In this document: piece by piece, positions 21,801 through 24,194 of the stretch
How the letters are laid out: each line of letters opens with the position of its first letter
Numbering within the stretch: position 1 is the first letter of the stretch
From: CAZZCP01 sp964653235
GTDB taxonomy: Bacteria; Bdellovibrionota; Bdellovibrionia; Bdellovibrionales; UBA840
Length of the DNA: 24,194 nt
Assembly (NCBI GenBank): GCA_964653235.1
Contig: CAZZCP010000035.1
Location: 1-24,194 of the forward strand
Reading direction: 5' to 3'
Notes under the pieces: generated by a model
Told to the model about the DNA's origin: nothing
The model's input: only the letters and a program-made list of their open reading frames with translations
Databases searched by the model: none
Program-made: the position numbers and the translations under genes

Positions 21801-22277
21801 TTACACCTTCAAGATCTTTTCGATCTGTTCTTTTGTTCTCAATTGTCGCAATCCGTCCATCGTAGCCCGAACTGCATTATGGGGATTTCTTGTACCAACA
21901 CATTTAGTAAGAATATTCTTAACACCAACAGCTTCAAGCACAGCGCGTACTGCACCACCAGCAATAACTCCTGTACCATCCGATGCCGGTCGGAGAACGA
22001 CCCGAGCCGCCCCGTAGGTACCAACAACTTCATGAGGAATTGTGCCATCTTTTAAGACAACATCGCTTAAATCTCGTTTCGCAGTTCGTCCCGCTTTACC
22101 AATCGCAGATGGTACTTCACCCGCTTTTCCGGAGCCAAATCCAACTTTACCAAGACCATCGCCAACAACTACCAAAGCAGAAAAAGAAAATCTTCTTCCA
22201 CCTTTAACAACCTTTGCAACTCGGTTGATTGCGACAACTCTTTCTTCCATTTCGTTGTTGTTTTCACGTTCAGCCAC
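21801..22277 (-). CDS. rpsE: 30S ribosomal protein S5
   Basis: 158 residues. The N-terminal double-stranded-RNA-binding part reads EERVVAINRVAKVVKGGRRF and FSALVVVGDGLGKVGFGSGK. The C-terminal part has VLRPASDGTGVIAGGAVRAV and TRNPHNAVRATMDGLRQL. The start is GTG at 22277 with AGGAG six bases upstream. Confidence 0.98.
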   Translation of the reverse strand: MAERENNNEMEERVVAINRVAKVVKGGRRFSFSALVVVGDGLGKVGFGSGKAGEVPSAIGKAGRTAKRDLSDVVLKDGTIPHEVVGTYGAARVVLRPASDGTGVIAGGAVRAVLEAVGVKNILTKCVGTRNPHNAVRATMDGLRQLRTKEQIEKILKV

Positions 22278-22287
22278 TTAAATCTCC

Positions 22288-22659
22288 TTAAAACTTAAGA
22301 CCGTTTTCACGAGCTGCATCTGCCAATGCTTTCACTTTTCCATGATAAATATAGCCTGCTCGGTCAAATACGACAGTATTAATATTTTTTTTGTTTGCTC
22401 TCTTAGCAATTTCTTCACCAACCAGTTTGGCTAAATCGATGCCTTTTTTCCCATTGGTATCTAATTTTAAACTAGAGGCACTAGCAATCGTCTTTTTCTC
22501 TAGATCATCTACAAGCTGTGCATAAATGTGTTTATCACTTTTGAAAACACACAATCTAGGTCTTTCTGTAGTACCAGTAATCTTAGCTCTAAGTCGAACC
22601 TTCTTACGAATTCGAGCAGATTGATTATTTCGTGTGTTCTTTTTTAACTTCAATCTCAC
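22288..22659 (-). CDS. rplR: 50S ribosomal protein L18
   Basis: 123 residues. RPRLCVFKSDKHIYAQLVDD and VFDRAGYIYHGKVKALADAA are the 5S-rRNA-binding family blocks, and the basic N-terminus is typical. The start is GTG at 22659, five bases after GAGGTG. Normal position between rplF and rpsE. Confidence 0.98.
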   Translation of the reverse strand: MRLKLKKNTRNNQSARIRKKVRLRAKITGTTERPRLCVFKSDKHIYAQLVDDLEKKTIASASSLKLDTNGKKGIDLAKLVGEEIAKRANKKNINTVVFDRAGYIYHGKVKALADAARENGLKF

Positions 22660-22670
22660 TTTAACACCTC

Positions 22671-23210
22671 TTATTTACCTGCTGCCTTACCAGCTTTTCT
22701 TCGAATCTGCTCATCACTGTAGCGGATTCCTTTACCAAGATAGGGCTCTGGTTCACGATAAGAACGAATATTAGCAGCAGTTTGCCCTACTAATTGTTTG
22801 TCAAAACCTTTAATATGCACTGTCGTATTTTTCTCAACAGAAACTTCAATACCAGCAGGGATATCGTGCAAAATTGGATGCGAGTAACCTAGGTTTAACT
22901 CAAGTTGCTTGCCCTTTACCGCAGATCTATAACCTACCCCATTTAGAATTAAAGTTTTTGTAAAGCCAGTGCTTAAGCCTGTAACAGCATTTTGAATCAA
23001 AGACCTGTATAAACCGTGTTGGCTTTTAGCTTCTTTTGTATCTCCATTGCGAGTCAGTTGAATCATACCATCTTTAAACTCAACATTTACATTTTCACTT
23101 ACAGGAATGTTCATACTGTTTTTACTATTTTTAACAGTTACAGAACCCGAACCCACTTCAACTTGAAGGGTCTTATCAACTACAATAGGAACCTTACCAA
23201 TTCTAGACAT
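22671..23210 (-). CDS. rplF: 50S ribosomal protein L6
   Basis: 179 residues, normal length: MSRIGKVPIVVDKTLQVEVG at the start, LNGVGYRSAVKGKQLELNLG in the middle, and the signature PEPYLGKGIRYSDEQIRRKA near the C-terminus. AGGTG precedes the ATG. Confidence 0.98.
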   Translation of the reverse strand: MSRIGKVPIVVDKTLQVEVGSGSVTVKNSKNSMNIPVSENVNVEFKDGMIQLTRNGDTKEAKSQHGLYRSLIQNAVTGLSTGFTKTLILNGVGYRSAVKGKQLELNLGYSHPILHDIPAGIEVSVEKNTTVHIKGFDKQLVGQTAANIRSYREPEPYLGKGIRYSDEQIRRKAGKAAGK

Positions 23211-23217
23211 CTTTCAC

Positions 23218-23607
23218 CTACCAAACAGAGCAAACAAATTCGCCACCTACTTTTTCTTTAGTAGCATCTGTTGAACTCATTATACCTTTACTTGTACTTA
23301 AAATAGCCAATCCATAACCAGATCGAACTTTCGGCATTGTCGATAAATTCACATATTTGCGAATTCCAGGTCGACTCTCACGCTGAAGAACGCTAATTAC
23401 GGGTTCGCCTTGAGCCGAGTATTTCAAATAAACACGCATCATTCCTTGTCGACCGTCATTCACAACTTTGTAATTTCGGATATAACCGTGGCTTTTTAGT
23501 ACCTCAGCAATACCTTTTCTTACATTTGAACTAGGAACATCGACTTTATCATGACGGGCCATGCTCGCATTTCGAATTCTTGTTAAAAAATTTCCAATAG
23601 TATCCAT
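23218..23607 (-). CDS. rpsH: 30S ribosomal protein S8
   Basis: 129 residues. It begins MDTIGNFLTRIRNASMARHD and ends with the S8 signature GYGLAILSTSKGIMSS and GGEFVCSVW. S8 binds the central 16S domain and, in E. coli, represses its own spc operon; whether that loop exists here cannot be seen. Confidence 0.98.
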   Translation of the reverse strand: MDTIGNFLTRIRNASMARHDKVDVPSSNVRKGIAEVLKSHGYIRNYKVVNDGRQGMMRVYLKYSAQGEPVISVLQRESRPGIRKYVNLSTMPKVRSGYGLAILSTSKGIMSSTDATKEKVGGEFVCSVW

Positions 23608-23614
23608 AATAAAC

Positions 23615-23920
23615 CTACCAACTCGATTTCGTTACACCAGGAATTTTTCCTTGGCCAGCTAGTTCACGAAAAGCAATTCTCGACATTTGAAATTTACGTA
23701 AATAACCCCTTGGTCGACCAGTTACACGGCAACGATTGCCAACACGAGTGCCAATGGACAGCTTTGGAAGCTTTTGAAGTCTGATTTGTGCATCCATCTT
23801 CTCATCAATGCTTGATTTGGGGCTTTTAATTATTTTTCTAAGCTCCAATCTCTTCTTGCGATAGCGGTCAGCACAGTCTTGCTTTTGTAAATTTCTAGCT
23901 ATTTTTGATTTCTTCGCCAT
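23615..23920 (-). CDS. rpsN: 30S ribosomal protein S14, zinc-independent long form
   Basis: 101 residues, the long C-minus form. The zinc ribbon of the short form (two CxxC pairs) is absent, and NRCRVTGRPRGYLRKFQMSR plus the C-terminal GQGKIPGVTKSSW identify the family. The long form is usual in proteobacteria and related Gram-negatives. It lies 14 bases after rplE. Confidence 0.98.
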   Translation of the reverse strand: MAKKSKIARNLQKQDCADRYRKKRLELRKIIKSPKSSIDEKMDAQIRLQKLPKLSIGTRVGNRCRVTGRPRGYLRKFQMSRIAFRELAGQGKIPGVTKSSW

Positions 23921-23934
23921 ATATAAATTCCCAA

Positions 23935-24194
23935 TTACTTTCTAAAAGGCATACCCAACTCATCTAAAAGAGCCTTTGCCTGAGTGTCGTTTTTTGCAGT
24001 TGTACAGATAGTTATATTCATCCCTCGTAATTTATCAATTCTGTCATAATTGATCTCAGGGAAGATGATTTGTTCTTTAATACCTAAGTTGTAGTTCCCT
24101 CGGCCATCAAAAGCCTTATTACTAATTCCTTTAAAGTCACGAACACGAGGAAGAGCAATATTGATCAAACGATCCATAAAAGACCACATATTCT
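23935..24194 (-). CDS. rplE: 50S ribosomal protein L5, C-terminal part (cut by window edge)
   Basis: Only the last 84-86 codons are inside the window; the gene continues past position 24194. The visible part contains FMDRLINIALPRVRDFKGIS, DGRGNYNLGIKEQIIFPEIN, and the terminal TTAKNDTQAKALLDELGMPF with RK, all typical of L5. The internal ATG near 24189 is not the start. Confidence 0.96.
   Translation of the reverse strand, partial: NMWSFMDRLINIALPRVRDFKGISNKAFDGRGNYNLGIKEQIIFPEINYDRIDKLRGMNITICTTAKNDTQAKALLDELGMPFRK

Noticed and set aside
1..24194. tRNA, rRNA or CRISPR array
   Set aside because: No cloverleaf with a T-loop consensus, no rRNA-like stretch and no regularly spaced repeats were seen on reading both strands.

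Overview
The window is AT-rich bacterial DNA with two parts. Positions 1 to about 15,900 hold a surface-polysaccharide (O-antigen, capsule or glycoprotein-glycan type) locus. Positions about 15,950 to 24,194 hold a leftward ribosomal-protein series in spc/alpha operon order: rplE (partial), rpsN, rpsH, rplF, rplR, rpsE, rpmD, rplO, secY, adk, rpmJ, rpsM, rpsK, rpoA, rplQ, then a TlpA-like thioredoxin. The long zinc-free form of S14, the RpoA sequence and the envelope genes suggest a Gram-negative, deltaproteobacteria/Bdellovibrionota-like organism. This is an inference from protein resemblance only, and the genus cannot be fixed from the window.

The polysaccharide locus has four transcription blocks. 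(1) A leftward multi-pass membrane protein (196-1509), possibly a GT-C-type glycosyltransferase or polymerase. (2) A rightward pair: a Wzx-like flippase (1739-2965) and a PseC/SpsC-type sugar aminotransferase (3017-4189). (3) A tightly packed leftward operon starting at 9354: a NeuB/SpsE-family nonulosonate synthase, a PseG/SpsG-like UDP-sugar hydrolase, a cytidylyltransferase fused to an N-formyltransferase, a class I methyltransferase, and an NAD-dependent SDR sugar epimerase/dehydratase that is interrupted. (4) A rightward operon starting near 9532: a WecB-WecC fusion (UDP-GlcNAc to UDP-ManNAc to UDP-ManNAcA), a second multi-pass protein paralogous to the one at the left edge, and a secreted protein of unknown function. 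A WbpM/CapD/PglF-type UDP-GlcNAc 4,6-dehydratase (13994-15907) faces this operon and lies directly downstream of the ribosomal series and tlpA-like gene.

Together the genes suggest a glycan containing a CMP-activated nonulosonic acid of the pseudaminic/legionaminic type and a ManNAcA-type uronic acid. No stand-alone PseH/LegH-like N-acetyltransferase is visible. A formyltransferase domain with an intact N-H-D triad is instead fused to the CMP-sugar synthetase, so an N-formylated nonulosonate is the leading hypothesis. No initiating sugar-phosphate transferase and no ordinary cytosolic glycosyltransferase is present, so the pathway must be completed elsewhere.

The most notable structural feature is at 5033-5128. 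The SDR gene is split by 70 bases plus a 10-N gap lying between two copies of an 8-base direct repeat. Collapsing the repeat restores one reading frame of about 317 codons, as expected for an insertion-element target duplication whose interior was lost in assembly. In the ribosomal part, rpsD is absent between rpsK and rpoA, map and infA are absent between adk and rpmJ, and L17 has a long Lys/Ala-rich tail. I saw no tRNA, rRNA or CRISPR array.
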